A stretch of DNA of 64,000 nt, taken from positions 312,068 to 376,067 of the forward strand of contig JAKSZT010038841.1 of NCBI GenBank assembly GCA_026826555.1, in the 5' to 3' direction. The stretch is from Tolypeutes matacus. Lineage: Eukaryota; Chordata; Mammalia; Cingulata; Chlamyphoridae. Within the stretch, counting starts at the first letter, position 1. Every line of letters starts with the position of its first letter. The notes below the pieces were generated by a model, which was not told where the DNA came from, searched no databases, and saw nothing but the letters and a program-made list of their open reading frames with translations. Position numbers and translations under genes: made by a program. This document shows, piece by piece, positions 32,101-45,447 of the stretch.

Positions 32101-35040
32101 TCCATCAACAGATAAATGGATAAACAAATATTGGTATATACATACAATGGAATATTACTCATCTGTAAGAAGGTATGCATTATTAACACATTGGAAAACA
32201 TGGATGAATCTTGAAGACCTTATGTTGAGTGAAGCAAGCCATGCAGTGTAGGACAAATATTACATGACTTCATTGACATGAATTAATAAATTGAGCAGTC
32301 TCACAGAGCTAGATTCCGGAAGCTAGGTTTATAGGAGACATATAGGGAGAAGAATGTTGTGAGTCAATGCCCATAAGGTAAAAATCTCTGATAAGGTGAA
32401 AGTGTGTAGTTGTGTAGTGGATTGGCATGACAGTGGTGCAATGATACTACTGGGTTGGGTGGTGCTGGTTTATGAGGGGGGTAGGGTGGAGAGGGTGGGT
32501 GGGACTGTCCATGGAATGGGCCAGGACTAGGAGGAGGGATGAGGTAAATGCTGGGGATTTGCAGGTACATGGTTGAAACTACAACACTGGGTACAGTCTT
32601 TTGGCAATATGGCAGGGGAAGATTGCTGGCTTAGGGTTTGGGATAGGGTAGGTGTTTGGGACATGGCACACCTGGGGCTGGCTTCAAGGTAGTGTGTAAG
32701 TGTTTATGTTTTCACAGTGTGTTATATCAGTTGGTGGAGACCCACATAATGAGCAGGAAGGTTTTTGACACCTATCCTGAGGAGTCATGCCATGTTCTCA
32801 AATAGAGAGGCAGAAGTCTCTCGAGAGCATAGGCCATGACTAAAAGAGGAGGAAAGACCAGTATGTCAAGCCCTCACTGTTGTTACAAGTAACTATAAAT
32901 CTTGTTCTTCAAGGAGAGAAGCTTGGTGGTTGCCATGGGTCCTGAGGGGAGGAGAAGGCAGGAAAAGAAAAGAATAGGGCATTTTGGTGGCAATGAAAGT
33001 GTTCTACATGATGTTGGAATGATAGACAAAACCATGTTAAATTTCATCAAAATTTATAAAAGTGTATGGTCCAAAATGTAAACCATAATGTACATAATTG
33101 AACATGGTTAGTAGCAATATTTCAATATATAGAGAGCTATTGTGAAAAATGTGCCATCTACATGTAAAATGCTACTAATAGGGAAAAGGGGGAAAGGGCG
33201 AGGATGTTGGGTATATGGGAATTCCCTATATTCTGTATGTGATTTTTCTGTAATCTAAAACTTATTTGAAGACAAAATGAAAAAAATAAGACACTGGGGG
33301 AATAAACAGAAGAAAAAGTCACTGTACATCCAAGAGAACATATCTTAAAGTGATGAAAGACATAAAGTCAAAATTTTTTTTAAATTTATATTTTTAGTTA
33401 TTTGTTATTATTCCAATTTTAAAAAAAAATTTGGTATTTTATTCAATATTTTAAAAACTATCATATTTTTTCATTTCTTATTAATAGCATTGGTTATTGG
33501 CTTAGCTTCATTTTTGAAGAAGTTTTGGATCACAGAAGAGTTACAACTGTGGCAGGAAAGATCATTGGTGTGGGCTTTCAGTGATGAGAGATGCATGGGA
33601 GAAGGTTCTCCTGAGGCTTACCTATAAGGCATTGTCATGGTGGGTGGAGATTCATACAATAACTGAAAGAATATTGAATGCCCATTCTAGGAAGTCTGCC
33701 ACATTCTCTAATTGGACAGCAAGAATCCACTGAACACAGGGGCAGTGACTAGTGAAGAAGGATGTGACATTGACATTGATGAATGTACTTATGAACCTTT
33801 ACTTTTGAAATTGAAGCTTCTCCTAGTATTACAGGGTGCCTCAGAGCCTCCTTGTTGCTCAAATGTGGCCTCTCTCTAAGCCAAACTCAGCATATAAATG
33901 CATTACCTGCCCTGCAGTGTGGGACATGACTCCTGGTGATGGGCCTCCCTGACACTGAGAGTTTACTACCAAGCACAAGTAGCAATGCAATTGGAAAAAG
34001 ACATTGACCAAAAGCAAGAAAGTGTAAAGGCAAATGAGTTTATATGGCTAAGAAACTTCAAAGCCAACCAGGAGGTCACTCCAGAGGTTAAGCTTATGCA
34101 CATCTCAACAGGTTCTCATTGACTACCAAAGTAAATATTGCCTCAAATAGTGGAGACATCCAGACACTATAGGAGTTTGGTGCCCAGCCTGTGGACCATA
34201 TTAGGGATTTTATGCTCTCCAGTGTAAAAGAGTTGCCCTCAGTTGTGGTATCCCTACTCATGGCTCTTCTGCCCCTTCTATTTGAAACTATACTTAGTAC
34301 TAGAATTGATACGTGTATGTACAAGAGACTTAAATCTTTGGGCTGTCCATGTGCCAGCTGGGCCATGAATTTCAACAAAGTTGCTACACCTACTCTCCAG
34401 GTCATTGGGTCCCATAAACAACTACCAAGGAGATGATGATGGACATGATCATCCTAAGGAAGAGAGAGAGTCTGCAACTGCAAGCAAGATAAGTCACATC
34501 CCTCTGCCCCTAGGGATCTAAGCCCCCTCTCAATTAGAAGTGGAGCAGGCATCACCATGCCAGAATTCTCAGGATTGGGGAATGAATGATGAACTAGAGT
34601 AGACTTCCTGGTGTCCTATTAATAGTATAGATTTATTGTGATTCTAGCAATGGAAGAAATATTATCATTGATGTGGAGGAAGTGGCCACTGGAAGTTCTG
34701 AGGAGAGGGAGAGGGAAATACAGGTGTAATATGGGGGCATTTTTGGGCCTTGGGAATTTCCTGAATGACATTGCAATGATAGGTACAAGCCATTATATAT
34801 CTTGTGATAACTCACAAAATTGTGCAGGAGACAGTATAAGCTACAATGTAAATTATAATCCATGTTTAGTGGCAATACTCCAAAATATGTTCATCAATTG
34901 TAACAAATGAACCACACTAACGAAGGATGTTGTTATTATGGGAAAATGTGGGGTGTGTTGGGAGCAGGGCATATGGGTATCCCCTATATTTTTTATGTAA
35001 CATTTATGTAATCTAAGTATCTTTTTTAAAAAAAGAAGAA
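29160..35040 (+). mobile_element. L1 element with ORF1-to-ORF2 internal deletion, 3' end complete
   Basis: T-rich 5'UTR remnant (about 29,160-29,810) leads into decayed ORF1 (29,930-30,565). At about 30,566 the sequence jumps to the reverse transcriptase core: 'gcagatgacatg' encodes the catalytic ADD-type motif. ORF2 homology then continues, broken, to about 32,280. The L1 3' region (part B 32,285-33,375, part C 33,480-35,040) ends in 'aatctaagtatctttttt' and an A-rich tail. The jump removes the end of ORF1, the inter-ORF spacer, the endonuclease and the front of the reverse transcriptase. No frame is long enough to be functional. Confidence 0.88.
30566..32280 (+). pseudogene. L1 ORF2 C-terminal half (reverse transcriptase core to end), broken
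   Basis: Begins at the ADD catalytic motif and proceeds through the thumb and C-terminal region. Typical landmarks of mammalian L1 seen in the DNA are 'aggattaaatttaactaa' (30,772), 'cccaaataaaaattgcc' (30,948), 'tatccagcatatataaag' (31,612) and 'gatggacat'-type text near 32,100-32,160 corresponding to the 'tggaatattactc' block. Multiple stops and frameshifts are present in all frames. Confidence 0.85.
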
Positions 35041-36189
35041 AAGAAAAAAAAGACATAAGGGATAATTTTGAAATGCATCATACTTTTAGAAATATATATT
35101 ACAGACTATATAGAATTAGAGCACTAGGGAGTATTATATATTTCTAAAAACAAAATTTCTAATATTAAAAATTCATTTTGTGTGTTTGAAGAAATCTTGA
35201 AGATTATTCCTCATTATATATTTTTTTAATTAAAATATTTTGAAAATAAGGAAATAGTAAATGATCATCCTAACCCTGAGATAAAAATTAAATTGGTGAT
35301 TAAATATTATGAAAATCAAATCCAAAGAAAAAAATTTCTGGAATTGAAAATTTAATATTCTAATTATTATAGTAACTACTTGTTGAGCACATTAATTAAA
35401 TAATACACTCAAAAATATCAAAAAATGAATATAATATCAAATAATATCAAGAAAATGAAATAAATAGAATCAGAAAATATTCAATATTTATGAGACTCCC
35501 CTGATAATGAGAATATAATTGATCCAAATATTCAAATATCTAGGGTGGAATAATTTGGACAGATATTCTACATGTGAATATTATTTTAAATATGAATTGA
35601 AGATATAAAATATAAAGATATTCTCACATGCAATGATTCAGAAAGGTAAAATCTAATCATTACAATTTTTTACTTGAATAAAAAACCAGTTAGTGATGTC
35701 TTTACCAGGGAAACAACTATAAAGAATCTCAGGTAGGAACATGTAAGTTTTATGAAGACATATGATGGATTCCTCAATTGTCAAAACATTGTAATATAAG
35801 TATTATAAATATATCTTTCACACATTGGAAAAATATGAGCAAAGTTCAAATTTTTACTAGGATTATTAGTTTTGATGACAGGAGGGCTGTGTTCATCATT
35901 AACTCCTGTCCTCTAAGTCTAATAAAACTGATTCATAATGAGACTGTTTTACAAATTGCACAAAGTGCAGCTGAATAGAAATTGAGCATAAGTGACTAAG
36001 AAGTAAATATTTTCTACATGGGACATTGGAGTTAAACAGGAAGCTTTCAAAGAGTTCAATTCTAAGACATAAAAAAGCTAATATATCCTTAGGCTATAAG
36101 AAGACTGACTAATCCTTTAGGAATCAGAAAATTAAAGCTCAATCTTCAAGGGAAAACTTTTCTATCTTAGTTTTGGAAAAAGTGAATCA

Positions 36190-36363
36190 CAGGAATTGGA
36201 TGTGGCTCAAGAAGTTGGGTGCCTGCCTACCACTTGGGAGGTCCCAGGTTCAGTTCCCAGTGCCTCTTAAATAAAATTTGGACACACAATGAACAGGCAC
36301 AGAAATCAGACAGCAAGCATAAAACAATGAGGGGAGGAGAAATAAATAAAATATCTTTTTAAG
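36190..36363 (+). mobile_element. DAS-like tRNA-derived SINE
   Basis: Head 'gatgtggctcaagaag' with B-box 'ggttcagttcccag', body with 'acacaatgaacaggcac' and an A-rich end. Flanked by an 11-bp target duplication 'aaagtgaatca' (36,179-36,189 and 36,364-36,374). The orthologous position in the left duplicate (about 14,951-14,966, 'aaaagtgaatcacatag') is empty. Confidence 0.9.
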
Positions 36364-37054
36364 AAAGTGAATCATATAGTATTAGCAAGAATGTTGTTCT
36401 GCAGGCAAATACTTCACTCTATTCTATAGTAAGAAACCTTTTTTCTCATCATGCAGAAGCTTGAATGAAACAAGGGCAGCACACATCTTTTCAAACGAGC
36501 TGAGGAAAGACCTAAAACTTGTAAACTATACTCTGTGTTAAGGTCACACATTTTGAACAACACCTCAAGCGTTCCAGCATTAGTAGAGTTCTAAGTGCTT
36601 TATCTGTATCAAGTCCTCAATTCCATGGTTGTCTCTTAGTTCTAATCACTTTATTTCATAGACCAGGCACACACATGCATGAGTGAATGCAAAAAGAATG
36701 CTGATCTAACCCTAAAGACTCAGTATTTTCTTCCAGGGTAGAAGTATGCAATTATGCAAAAAGCATGGGCATCAGTTTAGCTACTGATGTGTTAGGCATG
36801 GTCTTATAAAATGCCATACATTGTTTTTACCTCTAAACCATCATAATAATTTTCCAAAACATTCTAACAATATAGAAAGTCTTTTCAAGAAGAGTTACAC
36901 AAATATGGAGAATGAAAAACTATGATGCAGATATATAGCTGATGGCCACATGTAAACAGCAAAATATAATTAGACAGGGGAACTCTAGATATTTTACAAG
37001 GAAAGATTCAAAACATGCATCAAATATAAATGACAATTCTTTCAAATTTTGTTT

Positions 37055-38013
37055 TTATTTATTTTTAAAATCACAGAAAACCCTGATTGGAAACTCTAAA
37101 CAGCTGTTGAACATTCTGCCCAGAGCAGTGTTAAGCTCTCTGTTCTGGAGATTATAGATGAGGGGGGTTATGAACGGGGACACCATGGTGTAGAAAATGC
37201 CTGTGAGCAGATTGTTACCACATGCTTTATCTGCAGTGGGACCTAAGACAGCAATAAATCTGGAAATCATAAATATAAGTAGAATTGCCAACTGTGGCAT
37301 GCAGGTGGATAAGGCTTTATTACGGGCTTCTGTGGAATGCATACTAAGCACCATTGAAAATATATTAATATATGATATAAACAATAAAACAGAACATATT
37401 ATGCCCATGTATACATTCATAGCTAGGACTACAAACTCAGAAAACTGAACATCTAAAGATGAAATCCTCAAAATTTGAGGTACATCACAGAAATATTGAT
37501 AGACTACATTTGATCCTGTGAAGGGAAGCCTGAATAAGTTTCCTGTGTGGATGGCAGAATTGGCCAACCCACTTGCCCAGGAGCCACCAGCTGCCTGTGT
37601 GCACATATGTGGGGTGGCAGTGAGTCCATAGTGCAGAGGGTGGCAAATGGCAACATAGCGATCATAGGACATCACCACAAGGAAGGCCAAGTCTGTGGTT
37701 CCAAAGGGGATAAACAGGAAAACTTGAGCAGCACATGCACTGAGAGAAATTGATTTATTGCCTGACAGAGAATTCACAACTGCTCTGGGAAAAGTAAGTG
37801 AAATGTAGCAAAGATCTATCAGAGATAAATTTCCTATAAAGAAATACTTTGGAGAGTGTAGACATGGGTTGGTCACTATGACAGTAATAGAAGATTCCCA
37901 GTAAATGTTCCCAGATAAATCATTAAGATCAACAGACTTTGCACAACTTGTAGATCCTGGGAACTTGAGATATCCATGAGGACAAATTGTGTGATGGTGG
38001 TGAGGTTGCTCAT
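37055..38013 (-). pseudogene. Olfactory receptor pseudogene, OR14-like, nearly intact (copy 2)
   Basis: The natural start is ATG at 38,011-38,013, giving SNLTTITQFVLMDISSS and the first part of TM1. A small net deletion near 37,890-37,900 ('gggaatcttctattactg' versus the sister copy's longer text) shifts the frame. The remaining frame from about 37,893 is open for over 270 codons to 37,055, containing LHSPKYFF, SYDRYVAICHPLHYG, the RLPFTGSNV and QYFCD block, KALSTCMPQL and PLIYNLQNRELNTALGRMF. No ATG lies in a position that would restore TM1. Apart from this single frame break the receptor has typical length (about 315 residues). It sits alone; no other gene is nearby. Confidence 0.93.
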
Positions 38014-40800
38014 ATCTAGTTACATGCTACAGTCTGCCTGGGAGTAAATGTATAATTTTTTTTTCCAAAAAATAAAGAAAATCCACAATATCACCAAATA
38101 ATATGCAAACTTTGGCATCAAGGAAAGGCTTATGACCTGGAAATCAAGAAACAGTAAATTTTTTAAATGGCAGTCTTTAAAAATCAATCAATGCACATAT
38201 TTCCATTTTCATCTTGGGCCTGCATACTTCAGCATTCACAGGATAATCTAGGCAAATAAATGTATTTAATATGAGATCAATGTCCAGTAACCTTTCAAAC
38301 TTTCAGTCACATTTCCAATATTTATTTTAAAATATTTAAAAACTCTGCCTGGACACATGCAGTTATTTTCTCATTTTCTATAATATAAAATGATAAATAG
38401 AACATGTTCTCTAAGAAACCTTCTACTTCTGCCAATGGTTTGAACACTACACAGCAGACAATGATTCTTCTCATCTACCAGAGAACTAGGATAACTTCAG
38501 ATATCTCCCCATTTATGGCAGAAAGACCTAAAGATTTTTTGGAAAAAAGTTAATGAATAGTTTGGAGGATCTTCTGAGAATGGTTTTATTCCATATGAGA
38601 TCACATTTAATTCCTCACCTTTCTTTAACTTACTTGCTTAATTAGAAATGCAGATAAGTCCCTTCTTTCCTCCTCTATAACAATTGCCATAACAATTATA
38701 TTTGATTAAGAATCTAATCATTCCATTTTCTCCATGGCAGTGTGAATTCAGAGTTCCCTTGTTATCACTCTAGTTAACCTTCTCTCCTGTACACAGTATC
38801 TGAGAAAAGCATTCCATATGCCATTACTCCTCCACAAATCCTGCTCTCACCATCAGGCATGAATTCTCATTTTTAATGAAGGGATAACATACGGCTTAGT
38901 TTTCTCACATATATGCTTTTCTAGGTTGCATTAATCTCCTCATTCATAAATAATTGTGTGAACTTATTTAGTTGTGCTTTCCTGAAGCATTTCAGGGCTT
39001 AAAGATATCTCATTTAATATTATTAATTTAATGATAAATCTGGTTATGTCAAAGTGGATTTTTAGCAACTATTTAATTTTCATTTGTAGGAAACCTAGAA
39101 TTAAAGATTGTAAATATAAAAATACAGAATTTGTGTTTTATTAATATTTTATATATAATTCCTTTGCCTTTACAAGATATTTTATTATTTAAAAAATGAT
39201 TTTAATAAATAATAATAGTAATGCTGACTTGCTTATGTTGGTTATATCCAGATGAATTTGTGTTGCAAAATATTTTCTTCAAATTGAATTTCTATAATAT
39301 CCTTCGTATCATGTTTTCTCGTAATAATCTTATTTTTTCTCATTAAATTAGGCAGATAATTTTATTAACTACCAAAACTTTACCAGTGTTATGCTGATAA
39401 AATTTACTGCTGATTCATATTACTGAATTGACCCACATTTACATCTGTTCTGTTTGTTTTTTAATATTTGCTTTATCAGAATCAGGCATTTATACGTGAT
39501 CATTAAAGTATCCTTCCTATCTTCCATCTCTTCAGATTGTATTTTCTTCTTAGTCTATAGAAATTCTCAAGTTTCATTATGATAAATTTCCCATGCATCT
39601 TCTTCAAGAAGTATCATGGTGGTTAAATGAAGATATGGCCACAAGAGAGAGTTCAGGGTTTTACTCCTATTTTTTTTTCAATAAACTATTATATATTTAG
39701 AAAGTATTTACTTCACAATTTTAAAATGTAGACACACACAGACAATATCATACAAAGTGGGTTTGCTAATTCCTTGTCTATTGTTAAAAAGTGATAAACA
39801 ATACCATATTAAAATGATCAGCATAGAGCAATGTTGCATCATAAAATCAAGCAAATAAATATCAAAAATTGTTCATTGTAAAATGTACATTGGAAATCTT
39901 TACATTTATTGGATGTTTAAATGATTGTTTCTAATTACATTGATAGATTTCCAAGAATTCTATCATATCTTTTGTTTGCCTTTAAATTTCTTAGCTCACA
40001 TTTAGAATCTAACTCTAGAAATAACTCATTCCTTTTGCTTCCAATACTTCAATTTCAGGGAACTTTGGTATCAATATATTTCCAGTCTTTTCAGTCAAAT
40101 TGTATATTCACAGACAGGTCTTGAAGTACCATTCTAAAACATGAATAACATTTAAATCAGAAAAATCCAGTCTACCATAAGAACTAAAATATGTCATATG
40201 GGGAAGTTAGAGTTAAGTATGCAAAGACCTTGAGGCATATCAGTGCTACTTCAGAGAATTATTCATTGGCAATATCAAAGAAATAAATCAAATATAATAT
40301 AAAAATATATCTGAAAGGTGAGATAAGTGATATTTCCTAACATGAATATACCTTGTGAAATATTTAAACAATTGAAAAAAATTGTGATGCTGCCACTTCC
40401 TTTACCAAAAAAATTCATGAAGTCTCTTCTCACTTAGATATACTTCTAATAACCAGTCTACTTCTGGATTCTTTATAAACATGTTTTTCTTTAGAATGGA
40501 CACATATGAGTCATACCTCTCATGAACCCCAGTTAATTGTCAAGGTCAACTTGCAGAGGCCAGCTTTCCTGCAACTGCTGCTTGATAAGGATCCATCTCT
40601 ATACACTTGACATTAATTAAATTTGTAGTGGTGTTTCTCTGAAAAAAATAATAAGTCTTTGCTTTAAACTTAAAAGAAATAGTCAATAATGTTTACCAAA
40701 TCACAGGAGATTCAATACATTCTTAATTTTATATCAGATTGTAAGTGTAACTTATTTAAATATAGAAATTCCATAAAATTATGTTACCCCTAATAAAATA

Positions 40801-41258
40801 CATTTTTTGAAGATTTTGGACTAAAATTATGGCATTGAGGAAATTCATATGCAGTTTAAAGTTAACTAAAAAAATTAAAAACCAATAATTAACCAGCAAC
40901 TACTAAACTAAAAATAAATGAATAAGTAAAGGTAACATTCAATAACAGATTTTAAAAGGTAAAGAAATTTTTTAAAAAAGAGGTTTAGCACAGAATGAGA
41001 CTTATTCACCAAAACGGGATTGAATAGACCCTCGCACATGGGGTGTGAGCGGTAAAGTTAGGTTGAATTTAGAATGCCAATTTTTACCCCTCAAAAAACA
41101 TTCTTAGTAAAGGAGACAATTGATAGTTATTCTGAAACTTTTCATTAAAGACTGTCAGTCTGGAAAGAAGCCTAAATTGGCAGAGGCTAAGAAGCTCCAA
41201 GGAAATCTTGGAAATGAAGCCTCAAAAGTAGAAGCTTCTATTTACCATTACAGGATAT
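40801..41258. other. Unassigned
   Basis: Between the duplication end and the next L1. A 61-codon frame at 41,120-41,305 has no recognised domain. Confidence 0.35.
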
Positions 41259-43445
41259 CTGGGGGAATGGGATGGGAGGAGTGGAGTAGATCAAACAGGA
41301 GGTAATTAGTTGTCAGTGGAAATGTACTTCATTACATTTAGTGATGGACACAGGACATGGTGGATATCATCAAAATTTACAAGAGTATGGTCTAAAATGT
41401 AAACCATAGTGTAAATCATTGACAATGTTTAGTAGCTATGTTTCAGTATTTGTATATCAGTTATAACAATGCTACCATCCACATATAAAAAGGTATTTAT
41501 ATGGGGGGGAAGGAAAGGGGGAGGATGTTAGGTATATGAGAGTCTCCTGTATTCTGTGTGTGACTTTGCTGTGACCTAAAACTTCTTTGAAAACAAAATG
41601 AAAAATAGTGAGACACCGGGGAATAAGAGGGGGAGGTGCCACTGTACAGACTGGACACCAGATATTGCAATGATGAAAGGCAAAAGGCCAAAAAAAATTT
41701 TTTTTTCATTTTTTTAATATCCCAATCTTTTAATTTTATTTTAGTTTTAGTTTCTTTATAAATTTTTCTGTATTTTATCTCTTACATTTATACTTATAAT
41801 TATTATTTCATTTTCCTATTAATTGTATTCAGCTATTGTTATGGCTTCATCTTTGAGGAGGCTTTGGATCACAGAAGGGTTGCAGCTGGGACGGTGGTGA
41901 TCATTGGTGTGGGGTGTTGGGGATGGGGGATGTGTGGGAGGAAGTTCACCTGAGCATAAACAAAAGGTATTTAAAGGTGTTCAAATGTTCATGGGGCATT
42001 GTCACAGTGGGTGAGAATCACTCAATAAATGAGGGAGTGCTGGGTTCCCATCCTGGAGAGCTCTGCCACATTCTCTAAGGGAGCAGCAACTGTCCCCCAG
42101 GTATAGGGCCAGTGACTGGTGAGGGACGATGGTTCATTGATGGTCCCTTGATATTGATGACTAGACTTAAAGAGTCTTTACTATTGACTTTGAAGCTTAG
42201 CCTATTGCTATGGGGTGGCTGGGGGTTGCCTCCTGGAATCCTCCTTGTTGCTTGGGTGTGGCCTCTCTCTAGGCTAGACTGAGCATGTGAGTGCATTACC
42301 TTCCTCCCAGCATGGGACATGGCTTCCAGGGATGGGCTTCCCTGGCACCGAGGGATTGCTACCAAGTGCCAGCTGGCAATGTGACTAGAAAAAGACCTTG
42401 AATGGAGTAGGGGGATGGTAAAGACAGATGAGTTTATATGGCTCAGAGACTTCAGGGTGGCTTGGGGGTCATCCCAGAGGTAGCACTTACACACATCTCA
42501 GTAGGATCTCATAAAATTTCAAAGTGGATATCACCCCAAGTAGTGGGGCTCCTGAGGGCTCTGGAGACACACAGGTTCTAGGTCAGGGCTGAAAGATAGC
42601 TCTAGAGTTTGGTGCCTTCCAGTGGGCCCCACTTGGAGTTTGTGCTCCTGAGAATGACAGAGTTGGACTCAACTATGTCTTCCCTGCACATGGCTCATCT
42701 GTCCCTTCTGTTCAAGCCTATACTTGGTGCTGAAGTTTGTAGGTATATGTCCAGAGACTTGAGTCTTTGGGTGGTCCATGTGCCAGCTGGGTGCAGAACC
42801 TCAGTGGAGCTGCAGCTCCTGCTCTGCGGCTCATTGGACTCATCCAGGACAACTGGCTGAGGGATGATGGTGGACAGCGGCAGTCCCAGGAAATGAAGAG
42901 AGTCTGAAGCTGTAGCAGAATAATCCCATCCATCTTCCCCATGGGATATAAGCCCCCTATCAACTGGAGGTGGAGTGGACATCACCATCTTGGACTCCTC
43001 AGGATGGGCGGAGGAGCTATGAACTAGAATGGACTTACTTGTATTCTACTATAGACATATTGTGATTCAAGTAATGGAAAAAATTACAACATTGATGTGG
43101 AGCCAGTGGCCACTGGATGATCTGGGGGCAGGGAGAGGGAAAAGCAGTTCTAATACAGGGGCTTTTATGGGACTTGGGAATCGTCCTGAGTGACATTGCA
43201 ATGACAGATATAAGCTATTTTATACCATCATATAACATGTAGAACTGTGTGGGAAAGAGTGGTCCACAATGTGAACTACAGTCCATGCTTAATGGCAAAA
43301 CCCCAGGATGTGTTTATCAGTTGCAATTAATGTGCCACACTAATGAAGGATGTTTATGTGGGAGATTGTGGGAGGTGTGGGAGGTGGGGCATAGGGGAAT
43401 CCCTACATTTTTTGTGTAACATTTATGTAAATAACTTTAAAAAAA
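41259..43445 (+). mobile_element. 5'-truncated L1 3' end (parts B and C)
   Basis: Starts within part B near 'ctgggggaatggg' and continues through the A/T-rich bridge (41,690-41,790) and all of part C to 'tttatgtaaataac' and an A/T-rich tail. Part B and C are joined exactly as in the copies at 8,130 and 32,285. An 83-codon segment (42,609-42,860) remains open in the same frame as in other copies. Confidence 0.85.
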
Positions 43446-43459
43446 ATTTTTTTTAAAAG

Positions 43460-44612
43460 AGTCTTATCCATCCATCAGCTGTATGGGATCAAAGCCCCCT
43501 CTCAATTAGCAGTGGAGTGAACATCACCATCCCAGAATCCTCAGGATTGGGGAGTGAACTATGGACTAGAGTGGACTTATTGGTATTCTACTATAAACAT
43601 ATTGTGATTCTAGCAATAGAAGAAATTACAACATTGATGTGGATGCAGTGGCCACTGGAGGATATGGGGCAGGGAGAGGGTAAAACAATATAATATTGGG
43701 CCTGGGAATCATCCTGAATGACATTGCAATGACAGTTATATGCCATTTTATATTGTATTAGTCAGCCAAAGGGGTGCTGACGCAAAATACCAGAAATTTG
43801 TTCGTTTTTATAGAGGGTATTTATTTGGGGTAGAAGCTTACAGTTACTGGACCATAAAACATCAGTTACTTCCCTCACCAAAGTCTGTTGCTACATGTTG
43901 GAGCAAGGCAGTTGCCGACGTTTGCCAGGGTTCAGGCTTCTTGGGTTCCTCTCTTCCTGGGCCTGCATTTCTCTCTGGGATTAGCACCTGTTTCCTCCAC
44001 AAGGTCAGCTGTAGACTATGAGGCTCTCTAGGCTTTGCATCTCTCCACAAGGCCAGCTGTGAACTGTCAGGTGAATGGCTTGTCTCTATTCCTGGAGCCT
44101 TGTCTCTTTCCTCATGACCAAGGTCCTCTGTGTGCTTACTCACCTGGGTTCCAGCACTAACACTCCAACATCAGAATGACTGCAACTCTGTCCTTTTTCA
44201 TGCCTTTTATATTTGATTCCCTACCCACCAAAGGGTGGGGTTCAATGCCCTACTGATGTGGCCTAGTCAATGCCCTAATCATAACTTAATCATGCCCAGA
44301 TTAATAGACCAGTTTACAAACATAATCCAATATCTATTTTTGGAATTCATAACTATATCAAACTGCCAAACTGCTACATATATCATCTCATAACATGCAG
44401 AACTGTGTAGGAGAGAGTGTAGAATACAATGTGAACTATGGTCCATGTTCAGTGGCAATGTAACAGGATGCATTTATCAATTGCAATGAATGTGCCACAC
44501 TAATGAAGGATATTGAATATGTGAGAGGGTGTTGGAGGTGTGGGGAGTGGGACATATGGGAATCACTATATTTTTTGTGAACATTTATGTAATCTAAGTA
44601 TCTTTAAAAAAA
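43460..44612 (+). mobile_element. 5'-truncated L1 3' end (late part C), interrupted by a solo LTR
   Basis: Starts at the 'aagccccctctcaatt' region of part C, only 15-20 bases after the tail of the preceding copy, and ends at 'aatctaagtatcttt' plus A-run near 44,612. The interior is interrupted at 43,754-44,378 by an LTR. Confidence 0.85.
43754..44378 (-). mobile_element. Solo LTR, ERVL/MaLR-like
   Basis: Read on the minus strand the 625-bp unit starts TGTAGCAG and ends CTAATACA, i.e. TG...CA termini. It has a TATA-like 'tataaaaggcatg' (plus-strand complement near 44,195-44,210) and an AATAAA about 60 bases before its 3' end (complement near 43,825). A perfect 5-bp target duplication 'tatat' flanks it (43,749-43,753 and 44,379-44,383), and other L1 copies (for example near 10,648) show the uninterrupted site. 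A 5-bp duplication and the 'actaataca' terminus suggest class III, MaLR-like affinity (recalled, not checked). No viral genes are attached. Confidence 0.85.
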
Positions 44613-45445
44613 TTAACACTATGATTTTCCACAGAGTACTGAATTGCTCTTATTGTTGACTATTAGTATTAGTTTTGGAGTTTTCAAACTCACTTTTTTT
44701 AATATCCTTGCAACTTTTAAAGACAGTATGTTTGGGAAAGGGTTCATTTTTCTGATTACCTGATTTTATAAAGTTCTTTAAAATTGGAATTTCAAAAAAC
44801 AGCATGGATTGTACTTACTTTTCAAAATGAATCAAAAACTGTTTTGCAGCTCACAGTGATCTATGTTTTAACATTGTAATTCAATGTAAGTACATAGCAC
44901 TCAATAAAGCATGTATTTTACTTAGTTTTTAAAAGTAAAAAAATAATTCAGCTGGGAAGTTTGGTGAGTGGAGATAAACAGTCAAATATTTTGAAGCAGA
45001 AATCCTCTTTTACATTCTTAAACCTCTTTAATGTCTGGATTAATAGAACACAGCTGAATTCTCAAAACATTTTTTTCCTTTCAAACTTGTAACCTTACTT
45101 TTTAGTTGAAGATATAAAGAAAATATGCCTTCACACAAAAGGAATGTTTACAAAAATATGGTTACAAAAGAAATGAGTATATAAATAGCACTTTCAGATA
45201 ACCAGTGTTATTCTTTGGGGATTGTAGACCAAAATTCAACAAATGGTTATTTCTTAAAGCCTTTCAATATGTAATCTGCAACCATATAATGAACTTTTTA
45301 TATGCTGTTGCATTTAAATCCATTGATATATTTAGGCATTTGGTTGGGTCCTTTACACATGCATGATTTTAGGCATAAAGTTTCAACTGGAAAATATTGG
45401 TTCACAGAGTGTTGCACATCATCCAAATATGATATAATTCATTAT
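44613..45445. other. Unassigned AT-rich sequence
   Basis: No recognised repeat or gene. Confidence 0.35.
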
Positions 45446-45447
45446 AT

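Larger units (their letters stand above)
35060..40800 (+). repeat. Direct segmental duplication, right copy
   Basis: Counterpart of 13,840-20,130 in the same orientation, starting immediately after the L1 tail at 35,040. It carries the better preserved receptor pseudogene and a SINE insertion absent from the other copy. The two copies are separated by about 15 kb of L1, LTR and other material, so the duplication predates most of those insertions or was accompanied by some of them. Confidence 0.85.

Noticed and set aside
36195..36260. tRNA-like sequence considered as a real tRNA gene
   Set aside because: It is the head of a SINE with target duplications; no acceptor stem pairing was seen.
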